A stretch of 64,000 nucleotides of DNA from Adiantum capillus-veneris (GCA_014529385.2 CM043967.1:9811501-9875500); one strand, 5' to 3'. Shown: positions 35,101 to 46,357, counted from the stretch's first letter. The notes: generated from the letters alone by a model not told the origin. Numbers and translations are program-made.

Positions 35101-36027
35101 TGTGGGACGTGTGTCTAACCTCACTATCCTATCTTATTGCAGTTTTAGCGAGAACCACGATTAAATTGTCAATCCATGGGACGAAGTTGACTCGACTAGT
35201 GCATAGAGGCTACAAGGGGTTGTCAATATCTCGGGAAATAACTAACAACTCGCATCTAACTCAAGGTACACTCAAGTGACTGAAATCACCAAAAGCTAAT
35301 CGCTCATCGGCAAACAAATCACATCGATTACGACATCAAATGACATCCAAATGTAACGGAACTTCTAGAACATGTTTATACGACCTAAGCACACATGCTT
35401 ATGGTCTCAAACCCCACTTTAGGTCAAGTGCCAAAATCACGATTATTAATAGCAGTGGATTTTTGACCTAGTTGTTTTCGATCCAGAATGCACCTAAATG
35501 CTTAGCAATGATGCCCCAAATACCCCGCCTATGCTTAGTTTTTTATTTTGAAGTGTAAATTCCTACTTATGATGAAATTAGGCCGCAGTCACTGATGCCA
35601 AAAGCTACGAAATACTGTGAGGTGTTTATGTCAATGCATAGAGCTCTTACCTGCGGTTGCAATGTAACAAACGGGACTGCAATGTGACACCCAGAGAGGG
35701 AGTAGGAAGCGGGGGAAGGAGAGAAGTGAGTGTCGTTAGCTCAAGCTGTGTATTTCATTATCCAAAACTTACAAATAACTTACAAAAATTGGCTTTTATA
35801 CCTTAGCCAAGGTTTTTGGTGGTCAAAACTAATAATCTGGGAGCTCTAACTAAAGATAGGTAATGACAGGTTGATACAATCTGGCTTGTAGCCCTAACCC
35901 ATCAATTATAAGGTTTATCTAAAAATAAGAGTTACAATATTCCCGACTTATCAAAAATAATAAGTGTTCTACAATGTGTGCTCCAAAAAATGGTATCTGT
36001 GGTATTCGTGTCAGCTTGCTGCTAACA
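35101..36027 (-). repeat. A right LTR (5' LTR of the minus-strand element)
   Basis: 927 bp, plus-strand ends TGTGGGACGTG and GCTGCTAACA, followed by the TCATA duplication. TATAAAA on the minus strand at 35800-35794. Confidence 0.9.
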
Positions 36028-36088
36028 TCATATCTCAGATTTTCAAACACCATGAACTTCCAACATCCATTATGTCAGATAGAGATCC
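36028..36088 (+). pseudogene. D integrase, part 2 (61-bp sliver between A and B)
   Basis: ISQIFKHHELPTSIMSDRDP continues exactly where part 1 stopped and includes the second catalytic Asp context S-D-R-D. It begins with the A target duplication TCATA (36028-36032) and ends with the B target duplication GATCC (36084-36088). Confidence 0.9.
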
Positions 36089-36314
36089 TGTTGGAATTAG
36101 GGTTGCAGAGAAACACACACAGCTTAGTGAAGATGAAGGAAGCTCAAGGCACACAATGGAGAGTGTATAACTTAGTGTGCAATGGAAAGATAGATAGCCC
36201 TAGAGTGATGGGCGTATATACAATGCATGGGGAAAAAAACTCCTAAAGAGGAAAAAAATGCCCCGGTGGTCCTAGTGTGTTCACACACATCACTACCACA
36301 TGTATATGGTAACA
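36089..36314 (-). repeat. B left LTR (3' LTR)
   Basis: Plus-strand ends TGTTGGAATTAGGG and TATATGGTAACA. Confidence 0.9.
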
Positions 36315-36326
36315 ATCCCCCCTGGA
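36315..36326 (-). promoter_or_regulatory. B polypurine tract
   Basis: Minus-strand CCAGGGGGGAT directly before the 3' LTR. Confidence 0.8.
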
Positions 36327-36388
36327 GTGATGCGATGAATGAGAGCTGGCACATGAATAAAGGGAAGTGCCATGCCCTGAGGACATGA

Positions 36389-38310
36389 TCAGTCCACAAA
36401 GGGGAGTAAGCCCAAAGCTTTGCAGAAATCTTCAAGCTTCTCACGAGACAATGCCTTTGTGAAAAGATCTGCAAGGTTGTCCTGTGTTGGCACATAAGCC
36501 AAGCTGATTTCTCCTACTGAGAGCCTCTCCCTGACATAGTGGTAATGCACCTCAATGTGCTTTGTGCGAGCATGAAAAACTGTGTTCCTCGTAACTGCCA
36601 ATGCGCTCTGACTGTCAATGTAGATAGTGTTGGCAGTGTCCTGTCCAACACCCAAATCAGCCATAAGGCGTGTGAGCCATACACACTCAACCGTAGCTAT
36701 GAAGATTGCCCTGTACTCATCCTCACAACTCGAAGTGGCCACAGTAGGTTGCTTCTTGCTCAACCATGATATACATGAACTGCCAAGCATGAAACAAAAA
36801 CCACTTGTGGACACTCGCGTGTCAAAACAACCAGCCCAATCTGAGTCCAAAAAAGCATGTAAGTCTGGCGGCAATGATCCCCCCTTGGGATAAAACAAGC
36901 CAAGGTGTAAAGTGCCACTAAGGTAGCGGAAAATTCTCTTGACAACCTGCCAATGCTTAGAGCCTGGGCTATGCATGAATCTGCTGACATGTGAGACTGA
37001 AAACTGAATATCTGGCCTCGTGTTGCATACATAAATGAGGTAGCCAACAGCAGTTTGGTAAAGAGTGACATCAGCAGGATCGCCAGCATCATGTAGACTC
37101 AACTTCAAACCTGTTTCCATGGGAGTGGCAATAGGTTTTCGATCCTCAAGTCCAAACTTACATAGCAATGTTTCTATATAGCTTTTCTGACACAAGGCAA
37201 TACCACCATCACACTGCTTAAACTGTATACCCAAGTAATGATGCAACAGCCCCAAATCTTTAATCTTGAAAGTAGCATTCAAATCAGACTTAAATTTAGC
37301 AATATGTCTCTCATTTGGTCCAATGATCAGCAAATCATCAACATAAAGAACCACAATGAGAAGTACATCACCCTCACGCTTTACATACAATGTGCTTTCT
37401 GTTGGACTGTTACGAAAGCCTTGTTTAACCAAATGAGTGTCAGATTTCTCATACCAAGCACGAGGAGATTGCTTCAACCCATACAAAGCCTTCTGACATT
37501 TTCACACTTTGTCCTCTTGTCCTTTTATGACAAAACCGCGACGTTGCATTACATAAACTTCCTCAAATATGTCACCATTCAAGAAAGCAGTAACAATGTC
37601 TGATTGATGTACATCCCAACCAAAGTGAGATGCCAATGCACATAGAAAATGCACAGTAGTCATACGAAAAGTGGGAGAAAAAGTCTCTTCATAATCTATG
37701 CCTTTTTGCTGTGCATAACCCTTTGCAACAAGTCGAGCCTTATGGAGATCTATCTCACCCTCGGGCTTGCATTTCAACTTGTAAACCCACTTCGTACCAA
37801 TGGCCTTTTTGCCAGGAGGCAAATCACATAAAGTCCATGTGTCATTTTCTATAAGTGCATCATATTCTGATTGCATGGCAGCCATCCAATTTTCTGAATT
37901 CTGTACTTCATCAAAAGACAGAGTCTCCTCAACATCATGTAAACTAGACACAGCCAAAGAATAACAATCTGATGCATAAGATGCATGGCAAGAGCCTGAA
38001 CAAGTACAACTAGACAAAGGAGCATCCAATTTACTGTCACGCAAAGTGTGCACCAGCCATTTTGGCATACCTCTAGCCTGCTCATTTTCAGCCCTTTCCT
38101 CATCAAGTACATCATGTACATCTGCATCAGTAATAGGCTGATCTGTAACATTTTCAAAAACCCCCATAGGCTGTACATTTGCCTCATTGGAAATTACATT
38201 CGTATTTCCACCACCGAAAAGAGGCAACAAAGTGTCATAAATGTCCCGTGAGCTTAAATTACTATCTCTAGTACATAACAGCAAGGGCTGAACAGAATCT
38301 TCCATAAACA
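36389..38310 (-). pseudogene. B reverse transcriptase and RNase H
   Basis: The RT begins around WMAAMQSEYDALIENDTWTL (about 37880). ARLVAKGYAQQKGIDYEETF and FLNGDIFEEVYVMQ follow, then a stop just before LYGLKQSPRAWYEK. The active site is VVLYVDDLLIIG (Y-V-D-D) near 37350. RNase H contains DSDWAGCFDTRVSTSGFCFM, ATSSCEDEYRAI, YIDSQSALAV and TKHIEVHYHYVRE, ending at 36389 with ALGLLPFVD. The 365-residue C-terminal stretch from 37486 is open. The integrase-RT linker at 38310-37900 is acidic. Confidence 0.9.
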
Positions 38311-39384
38311 CTACATCCCGTGAAACCAAAATACGTTTTGTTTGCGGATGATACAACCTGTAACCTTTGCTTTCAGCACTATAACCAACAAAAATACATT
38401 TGACAGCCTTATCATCCAATTTTCTGCGCTGTGTTTGTGGCAACAAAGCATATGCCAAATAGCCAAAAACATGCATGTGCTCAATAGAAGGCTTTCTATC
38501 ATGCCATGCTTCATATGGATTAATAGGGGAGTAATAGACTGCAAAGCTTTCGTAGGACACCTGTTAAGTACATAAGTGGCACACATGATGGCCTCAAGCC
38601 AAAAGGAATGTGGCAAAGCTTAACTTTTGACCATACATCGTGCCATTTCTGTCAGTGACCTGTTTTTCCTCTCAGCAACACCATTTTGCTGAGGTGTATA
38701 AGGCACTGTACATTGGTGTTTTATCCCACGACTAGCCAGAAATGCATTGAATTCATGAGACATATACTCCCCCCCTCGATCGGAACGAAGGGTGCCCATA
38801 GTACATTTCGAGACATTTTCAGCCATAGCCAGAAATTGTTTGAAGCACATAAAAACTTCAGACTTCGCTTTAAGCGGAAATACCCATGCATGCCTGGAGT
38901 AATCATCAATGAAAGTCACGAAGTACAGGTAATTGCCCAAGGACGGAGTTTGCATGGGTCCACAAACATCACTATGCACAAGCTGCAACTTGCATGTGGC
39001 CCGAACTGAACCATCCTTTGGAAATTTAGAACGCTGCATTTTACCCAAAATACAGCCTTCACAAACATGTTTGACAGGTGCTTCAAGAGGCGACAAAGAA
39101 GCAACCATGTCAGATTTTTGCAAATGCAGCAAACTGGAAAAATTCAGATGACTAAAACGTGCATGCCAAAGTTTTGCATCTGAAATATCCCTTGAATCTG
39201 CAACAACATTTGCAAAATTTTGTCCACACTTGTCATACAACGTGAGCTTATACAGCCCACGGCACAAAAGGCCAGATGCAACAATTTCATCACCAAAACT
39301 GAGATCATGAACTGTACATCTTTCATCCACAAATTTGACTACAAGTCCAAGTCTAGCAAGTGTGGATACAGACAAGAGATTCTT
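38311..39384 (-). pseudogene. B integrase
   Basis: GAG_pre-integrase motif LWHARFSHLNFSSLLHLQ with C-E-G-C completes the zinc module. D-D-E residues are all visible: VHSDVCGP, LRSDRGGEYMSHEF and NGVAERKNRS. A stop follows MVKS at about 38620 and a frameshift near 38560. The downstream part has YEAWHDRKPSIEHMHVFGYL and VKCIFVGYSAESKGYRLYHP. A TAG separates it from the protease at 39385. Confidence 0.9.
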
Positions 39385-40480
39385 CTAGATCCCAGGTACA
39401 TAAAGTGCATCAACAAGTGTGAAAGAACTGCCATTAGCAGTAGTAAGCACAATCTTTCCAACTCCCTGAACTGGATAAGAGACATTGTTGGCACAAGTGA
39501 CTGAATTCCCATGAGGGACAAACTCGAGAGAGGTAAACAATTCACGATGTGAGGTAATGTGCTTTGTAACACCACTGTCGAAATACCACACATGTGAATC
39601 TGTAGCAACTGACAACCATGCATCATGGACAGCAGGATTGTAAATGCACTCTGCGCTAAAAGCCCATTCTGCATCAACATCAGCATTACAGTCTCCTTTC
39701 ACAAAAGACTCAACAATGGCTGCATTTGTAGTGGAACCAGCATTTGCAGTGGAACCACCCTCTTTCTTCTTAGCCTCTTTGGCCTTCAACTTAGGACACG
39801 ACTTGATCAAGTGATCATTAGCTTTACAATAATGGCAACGCATCTTCCTTTTGCCCTTATCACCAGAATTTCCAGACGAATTGCTGCCAGCAGGAGCATT
39901 AGGAACAGAATTTTTGCCACTCGCAGCAGAACCATAAGAAGTGGTTGCATTACTGTTACCACCCTTTCTTTGAGAAGCAATAAAATCCTGTTCAACTGCA
40001 CACTTCCTAGTCCTGTTTTTCCTAGAAAGTGACTCTTGCAACAACAGCAATGTGCATAATGCATCAAACGTGACAACTTCAGGATTTCCTTGGGTCATCA
40101 GTCTCCAAGTACTAGCAAAACTCTGGTAGGAATCTGGTAAGGCATCAAGAACAGTCTGCACAAGGGAATTGTCTGAAATGTCTTCACCTACAGAAATAAG
40201 TTGCTCATTGATATCCTTGACACTAGCAAGGAAAGTGTCCATATCATCTTCCTCATGCATAATCTTCGACTCCAGCTCTTTACGCAGCAAAGCAATTTTA
40301 GTCTCATTGCGGCTTGCATAAAGACCTGCTAGAATATCCCAAGCCTGTTTTGTAGATTTTGTTGAACGGATGTGGGGAACAATGGTGCGCTTCACAGACA
40401 ACACAATCAATGCATGAGCCTGTGCATCCTTTACATCCCAACGAGCCTTAAGCCTGTGAGAATTGTCTCGAAACGTCTCG
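39385..40480 (-). pseudogene. B gag and protease (N-terminally truncated)
   Basis: One 370-residue frame. The gag part has ALIVLSVKRTIVPHIRST, LLRKELESKIMHEEDDMDTF and the knuckle C-H-Y-C-K-A-N-D-H-L-I-K-S-C. Protease W-Y-F-D-S-G-V-T-K-H-I-T carries the copia D-S-G loop, with Val for the usual Ala. It begins abruptly at about 40480 with FETFRDNSHRLKARWDVKDA; roughly the first 50-60 residues of a normal copia gag are missing. The apparent start in front of it comes from inverted integrase DNA. Confidence 0.85.
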
Positions 40481-40757
40481 AAATGTACTATGGGCACCCT
40501 CCGTTCCGATCGAGGGGGGGAGTATATGTCTCATGAATTTAATGCATTTCTGGCTAGTCGTGGGATAAAACACCAATGTACAGTGCCTTATACACCTCAG
40601 CAAAATGGTGTTGCTGAGAGGAAAAACAGGTCATTGACGGAAATGGCACGATGTATGGTGAAAAGTCAAGATTTACCGCATTCTTTTTGGCTTGAGACCA
40701 TCATGTGTGCCACTTATGTACTTAACAGGTGTCCTACAAAAGCTTTGTAGTCTATTA
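40470..40757 (+). repeat. Inverted duplicate of B integrase segment
   Basis: About 288 bp on the plus strand encode SKCTMGTLRSDRGGEYMSHE through FLASRGIKHQCTVPYTPQQN and LNRCPTKAL, the same part of integrase found on the minus strand at 38830-38530 (about 95% identical by eye). It abuts the gag remnant at a shared TCTCGAAA word and reaches to 7 bp from the right LTR. The two copies form an inverted repeat separated by about 1.6 kb. Confidence 0.9.
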
Positions 40758-40764
40758 GCAGCAG

Positions 40765-40990
40765 TGAGCACAATTAGGGTTGCAGAGAAACACACAGCTT
40801 GGAGAAGACGAAGGAAGCTCAAGGCACACAATGGAGAGTGTATAACTTACTGTGCAATGGAAAGATAGATAGCCCTAGAGTGATGGGCGTGTATACAATG
40901 CACGGGGGAAAAAACCTCCTGAAGAGGGAAAAAATGCCTTGGCGGTCCTAGTGTGTTCACACACGTCACTACCACATGTATATGGCAACA
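40765..40990 (-). repeat. B right LTR (5' LTR)
   Basis: Plus-strand ends TGAGCACAATTAGGG and TATATGGCAACA; its inner end differs from the sister LTR (GAGCACA versus GTTGGA). No primer-binding site follows. Confidence 0.85.
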
Positions 40991-41161
40991 GATCCTATAA
41001 TGACCAATAATTTTTGGAAAGGTCTCTTTGAGAATCTAGGTACAAGATTGAATTTCTCTTTGGCCTATCACCCAAAGACGGATGGCCAAAGTGAAATAGC
41101 CAATCTTACAATTCTCGATCTACTAAAGACTTATGTTACAAAAGTAAATCAACACTCACAA
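40991..41161 (+). pseudogene. D integrase, part 3 (catalytic Glu region)
   Basis: Continues from part 2 after copia B. NNFWKGLFENLGTRLNFSLA and YHPKTDGQSEIANLTILDLL contain the catalytic Glu (Q-S-E-I), so all three D-D-E residues of D's integrase survive although spread over 24 kb. It starts with the GATCC duplication and ends at KVNQHSQ, where element C begins at 41162. Confidence 0.9.
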
Positions 41162-42226
41162 TGTAAGGTCTCCAAAACCCGCCGACACCAAAACGGGATG
41201 GGACCATCGACAGGTCTTCTAGGCCTACTAAAGTCAGAGTCCTTAAACAAGAAATATTACAGGGAATTCACCCTTACCATTATTGACAATGGTTTAGGTT
41301 TATAGCCCTAGAAAGAGACCTAGTCCTGTCTCGCAGTGGAAATGGGACCATTAAAAAAAACTAAACTGTTCTGGCCCTATAACTTCCATCATTAGATTAA
41401 GGTTTCCTTAGCCAACGCTTTTTTCCCCCTAACATGTGTGAGGGCACAGCCGTTGGTGGATTCCCCTTCCAAGTGAAGAAGTTTCTAAACGATTTAGTGT
41501 GCGGGAATGGATAGTTACCTGACTAATCAGGTCCACCCGTCTATGATTAACAACCTTAGTCAATCCCACTTACCACCCCGCACTCACACATGATTCTTTA
41601 GTTATTTAATTACTACCACGTTCTTATCACAATTAAAATAATGATTCCTTTTATCCTTCATAACAGGATTTTTTTTTAAAACAGCCCTTGAAAACAGTAT
41701 TGAAAACATTCTTTTAGCAAACAGAGATCTTTAAACTTAAGACAAGGTACTGTCAATCAAAACATTGTCCATAATAACCGTGACCAGTAGTCTTCTTGTC
41801 TCAAAACCACCTAAGGGTGAAAAAACGGCACCCATTCCTTATTCGAAATCCGGAGTGGATAAAACCCCCACCCAAGGTTCCGGGTGCCCATACACCAAAC
41901 CAGTTGCCCATACAACCGGCCGGCTCCCCTAGGATAAAAAACGATATCCTAACTTATGTAGAAACATCAAGACATGACACGGAGTAGAAACTCAACGTTC
42001 ATGGGGGTAACCGACTTATCCGTTGGCTGGAAAGCCAATCATTATCATCAAAATATACCAAGGAGTCGGAGGTTTCTTGAGACAAGTTGTCTTAAGGATG
42101 ATCAATCATATCTTTCCTAATTCAACCAATTTTAACCCACAATTCTTTCTTACATTATAAACAATGCACGTTGGAAGTACCCTACGTTTTTGGTCAATTA
42201 TTCCTTTTCTTATTCTTACTCACTCC

Positions 42227-42454
42227 TTATGTATGTAATGCTAACTTAAAAATGAACTTTAAAAGATTTAATTGAACAAAATAGAAATCCACCTGGGACT
42301 GCTCATCCATGTGCTGCTGGGTTGGAGCCTGCAAACTTTCCTCCGTCAGCCTATGGCTAGGCCCAGCCTCATGGTCATTAGTGGCTTTATTTCTTTTGTT
42401 GCTAATATCCTCTTCCTCGGTAAGAGGATTTCCTCTAGTTGTCTTTGGAGCCAT
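42227..42454 (-). CDS. Short hydrophilic ORF inside C
   Basis: A 75-residue minus-strand ORF, MAPKTTRGNPLTEEEDISNK at its start, then Gln/Glu/Ser-rich sequence (LTEESLQAPTQQHMDEQSQ). The composition resembles the N-terminus of some gypsy gag proteins, but there is no domain. It lies about 2.35 kb downstream of the TATA box. Could be a captured gag start or chance. Confidence 0.3.
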   Translation of the reverse strand: MAPKTTRGNPLTEEEDISNKRNKATNDHEAGPSHRLTEESLQAPTQQHMDEQSQVDFYFVQLNLLKFIFKLALHT

Positions 42455-42989
42455 ATCGACAGCCTTATAAAAAGACTTAATGGATTAGAAGTTTAATTTA
42501 ATAATCTTTTTTTCCCTTTTTACCCAAAAATAAGGATTTTTGGAGTAAGTAGGTATCCTTGATAGTTAATTGGATGAGATATTCCTCCTGTAACTTCCTT
42601 GTACTATAAGTAATTTCCCATAATTACCATTTAATTAGGGAAGCCATTTAACTAGGTTTATCCTTAGTCTATATTCCATGAATACTTTATATTTAACCTT
42701 AGTGAATTATAATTCCTATCGGTTAATGGATTACTCACCCTAAATTGTAATTTGATATGTTCTATCTTTAGGAATTTTCATAAATTTGATTTATAACCTT
42801 TCCCTCCTATATTTATGGTCTAATTTAGGTAAAATTTTGCTGATAGTAATTTATTATACCAAGCATTTATGCTGAGGTAAATTTCCCAACCTTCAATAGT
42901 GATTTTGAACCTCAGGTATTTATTTGGTAATTAGATAAATTCATTTACTAATTTACTTTCTCTATTTTATACGCAAGTTTGGTTACTTT

Positions 42990-44360
42990 TAATGAAGATA
43001 AGTATTTACACTATTTAGTTGAAGTTGGGGTATTTATCATGGATTCTTCAAGGTGTGTTCTACCTCTGATAATTATATCAAAGTTTTTTGGATTAATTTA
43101 CTATTTTTTCCTTTTATTTTCCCTAAAAATAATGTAATTTTATTGAGATAATTAGGTAAACTAATTATCTGAAATTAAAATAATTATCACGGGTTCCCTA
43201 AGATGTAATTAACCTTTGATAAATAACTCAAAGCATTTAGAATCCGTTTACTAATTTTTCCCTTTTAATTTGTCTTAAAAACAGTGTAATTCTGCTAAGA
43301 TAACTAAGTAAATTAATTATCTGAGGTTAACATAATTATCACGGGTTTCCTAAGATGTAATTAACCTTTGATAAATAATTCAAAGCATTTTGAATCAATT
43401 TTCTAATTTACCCCTTTTAATTTGTCCTAAAAACAATGTAATTCTACTAAGATAACTAGGTAATATTATTTGAGATTAACATAATTATCATGGGTTTCCT
43501 AAGATGTAATTAACCTCTGATAAATAATTCAAATCATTTTGAATCAATTTACTAATTTCCCCCTTTTAATTTGTCCCAAAAATAGTGTAATTCTCCTAAG
43601 ATAACTAGGTAAATATATTATTTGAGGTTAACATAATCATCACAGGTTTCCTAAGATGTGATTAACCTTTGATAAATAACACAAAGCATTTTGAATCGAT
43701 TTGCTAATTTCCCCCTTTTAATTTGTCCCAAAAATAGTGTAATTTTGCTAAGATAACTAGGTAAATTAATTATCAGAGGGTAACATAATTATCATGGGTT
43801 TTCTAAGATGTGATTAACCTCTGATAAATAACTCAAAGCATTTTGAATCAATTTGCTAATTTCCCTTTTTTAGTTTGTTCCAAAAATAGTGTAAGTCTTC
43901 TAAGATAATTAGATAAATTAATTATTTGAGGTTAACATAATTATCACAATTTTTCTAAGATGTTATTAACCTCTGATAAATAACTCAAAGCATTTTTATT
44001 TAATTTGCTAATTTCCCCCTTTTAATTTGTCCCAAAAACAGTGTAATTCTGCTAAGATAATTAAATAAATTAACTATCTAAGGTTAACATAATTATCACA
44101 GCTTTCTTAAGATGGGATTAACCTCTGATAAATAACTCAAAGCATTTTGAATCAATTTGCTAATTTCTCTCTTTTAATTTTTCCAAAAACAGTGTAATTT
44201 TGCTAAGATAATTAGGTAAATTAATTATCTGAGGTTAACATAATTATCACTAGTTCCCTAAGATGTGATTAACCTCTGATATATAACTCAAAGCATTTTA
44301 AATCTATTTGATTATTTTCCCTTTTATTTTTCTATTTTTCTCTCAAAAACAGTGTAATTT
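42990..44360. repeat. 152-bp tandem repeat array in C
   Basis: The word GATAA(C/T)TA(G/A)GTAAA recurs at 43147, 43299, 43451, 43600, 43752, 43904, 44056 and 44207, a period of 149-152 bp. Each unit also has TTAACATAATTATCAC, AACTCAAAGCATTTTGAATC and AAAAACAGTGTAATT. About eight clear units, with decayed ones at each end. AT-rich, no coding. Confidence 0.9.
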
Positions 44361-44810
44361 AGCTTAATTAATTATGAAAATTACTCAAAAAATTATAAGA
44401 TAATTTTCCTAGCTTAATGACAGTGTAACACAGCTCTGATAATTATCTCAACTTATGCTAATAATTAAATAATTCTCATTAATTTATGGTTAATAAGGAT
44501 AATTTCAGCCCTAATATGATATAATAATTAATTAGCTTAATATCCCTAAGCTTAATTACAACAATCAACATAGAATATTTACTTAAGAGAGGATTTTTTA
44601 GTATACATAGGATTAATCTTTAATTTATTAAGAAAATAGGTTAACCTAACTTTGCTAATTAAGAAGGATTAAGCTAATTACCGTTTAATTAACCAACTAG
44701 AGCTTGATCTCTAGTGGTTTCTGCATAGCGGTCTCTTTAGATGAGAGAGAGTGTGTCAAAGGGCTCCGAGTCTGTTCGAAATTGTGAAGCAAGGGGTCCT
44801 ATTTATAGTT

Positions 44811-44817
44811 TTCTGGC
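44811..44817 (-). promoter_or_regulatory. TATA box of C
   Basis: Minus-strand CTATAAATAGGACCCC, a strong plant-type TATA, followed by an AGAGAGAC-type CT-rich stretch likely to hold the start site. Confidence 0.7.
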
Positions 44818-45298
44818 ACTCATAAGCTCTCACATGCGGGGAAAAACAGTTGCTTGCAGCTCAAGCAGCCCTACAGCTCCAGATGGCATCCCTTACTGCT
44901 AAATGAGTCCCTGGCAGGTCAGTGACATGACCCTCCCATTACCTGCCAGCTTTTAAATATCAATTCTGCTATATTTTGACCTGTTTTTGCTTAATTGGTA
45001 AATATCTTGTAAATATCTGGGAGGCCTTTAATAAAGTCTATGCTTAAATGATTACTGCAACCCTTCAATTTTTTTTAATAATTTAATTTACATTGAATCT
45101 TCCGGAAGGACTAGCGGGGTCAGTTTTTGTCCGAATATAAATCTGAAAATTTCTAGCCCAGAGTTTGTTGTGCTTAAGATTCCAAAAATACCAATATTTT
45201 CCACGGTCAGACAATTCTACATTGCTTTTTCAATAATCATATCAGTTTGATTAGGCTTTATACAATTTTTAAGATTTCAAAAACTGAAAACCTTACAC

Positions 45299-46012
45299 GC
45301 AATGGGAAAAATACCTACCTCTTGTAGAGTATGCGTACAATAATATTGTCGATACTACCACGAGAAAGGCAACTTTTGAGATCAATGAGGGAAGACCTAA
45401 AAGTCCCTTGCTACTTAAAGTACATGGGAAGATATTCGTTGCTGATGAGTATAGCGGTGATCTACAATCTTTCCAAAAGATTAAAGAGGCTATATCCATC
45501 TCTCAACAAAGGCAAAAAGTTGCTGCTAACAAGCACAAAAGGGCTTTAACGTTCAAAGAAAATGATTGGGTCTTACTTAAGTTTCCCAAGGCTCAATTCA
45601 GAAAAACGACGAGCAAACATCTTATGGGCCATCAAAAGTATTATGCTAAACTAGCAAAAAGATAATGTGGTCCTTTTTAAATCTTAAAGCCAATCAATGA
45701 CATGGCTTATCAACTCAAGTTGCCCAACCATTGGCTCATGCTTTTCATGTGAACCTACTTAAGCCCTACAAAGGAGAGCCACAAAGAGAACCAATTATTG
45801 AAGACCCTCCAAAAATTGAAGACCAAGAAGAGGTGCTACAACCCAAAGTTATCCTTTGGCATGAGGACAAGGAACTACAACATGGTAAGATTGTCTGACA
45901 ATATCTTATTAAGTTCAAAAATTATCCTTTTGAAAATGCTAGATGGATGTAAGGAATACAGCTTAAGGATAGTGTGAACCTTGTCAATGCTTACAATGCT
46001 ACATTAGAGTAA
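45299..46012 (+). pseudogene. D integrase, part 4 (C-terminal domain and chromodomain-like segment)
   Basis: Resumes with W-E-K-Y-L-P-L-V-E-Y-A-Y-N-N after C. LLLKVHGKIFVADEYSGDL and ENDWVLLKFPKAQFRKTT follow. A G-P-F-stop-I-L-K-P-I-N segment is the GPY/F module near 45670. VILWHEDKELQHGKIV-stop-Q-Y-L-I-K-F-K-N-Y-P-F-E-N-A-R-W-M near 45850-45955 resembles a retroelement chromodomain, the basis for calling D a chromovirus. In such elements this segment guides integration to chromatin marks. The ORF ends with TAA at 46010-46012. Confidence 0.75.
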
Positions 46013-46357
46013 GAAAACGTACAAGTTTCTTTTAAATGATAACTGTTATTGTCTTATAAGGCTAATTCTCTTTTTATTGTGCACAAATTTAAGTAGCATG
46101 CATGCTTAGAATCATGTTTGTGTTGACAACGTCTCTCAAACACCAAGTAGAAATTGTCACTCTACTTTGGAACTATGATATGGACTAAAGAGCAAACATG
46201 CTTGCGGTAGCTAAGTCTCCCAAGCCCCAAATGGATTAGTCATCCATTTTGGAATGATTTCATAGGGTAAAAAGGGATCCTCTACTACCCACTAAGAAAC
46301 ATAGATTAATGACTAAGACTTTATCTCTTCTACCTCATAGTCAAGGATGACTATGGT

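Larger units (their letters stand above)
16563..36027 (-). mobile_element. Complex A: Athila/Tat-like gypsy element with three LTR copies
   Basis: The outer LTRs (16563-17494 and 35101-36027) start and end TG/CA and are bounded by a perfect TCATA duplication inside D's integrase, so the unit integrated, or ended up, as one block. The minus strand carries a tRNA-Asp-like PBS (35098-35081), leader, gag, protease, RT, RNase H, integrase, a polypurine tract and truncated LTR (24893-24358), the inserted element F, a second leader-like segment, ORF X, another polypurine tract and the 3' LTR. The tRNA-Asp-type PBS plus an ORF downstream of pol recall Athila elements. The internal LTR means this is either two related elements in tandem or a rearranged one. 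Confidence 0.8.
36089..40990 (-). mobile_element. Element B: Ty1/copia retrotransposon
   Basis: Short LTRs 36089-36314 and 40765-40990 (226 bp each, roughly 15-20 differences by eye) with a perfect GATCC duplication (36084-36088, 40991-40995) in D's integrase. The minus strand runs gag, protease, integrase, RT, RNase H in copia order. A poly-G polypurine tract borders the left LTR. The right side, where PBS and leader should be, is occupied by an inverted piece of the integrase gene. Four or five stops and frameshifts make it the least decayed element here. Confidence 0.95.
41162..45298 (-). mobile_element. Element C: 4.1 kb LTR-like insertion (probable solo LTR)
   Basis: Bounded by TGTAAGGT (41162) and ACCTTACA (45298), inside D's integrase, with imperfect 5-bp duplications CACAA / CGCAA. 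Removing it rejoins D's frame exactly (HSQ-WEKYLP). No internal LTR pair or polymerase was found. A minus-strand TATA box at 44817-44811, about 480 bp from the right end, fits a U3 promoter, making the whole insertion one very long LTR read leftward. It contains a 152-bp tandem array and a short gag-like start. Confidence 0.75.

Noticed and set aside
36172-36495. Independent gene at the left end of copia B
   Set aside because: It overlaps the LTR and the RNase H 3' end in another frame; no domain.
43100-44360. CRISPR-like array
   Set aside because: The units are contiguous 152-bp tandem repeats without unique spacers, in eukaryotic AT-rich LTR DNA.
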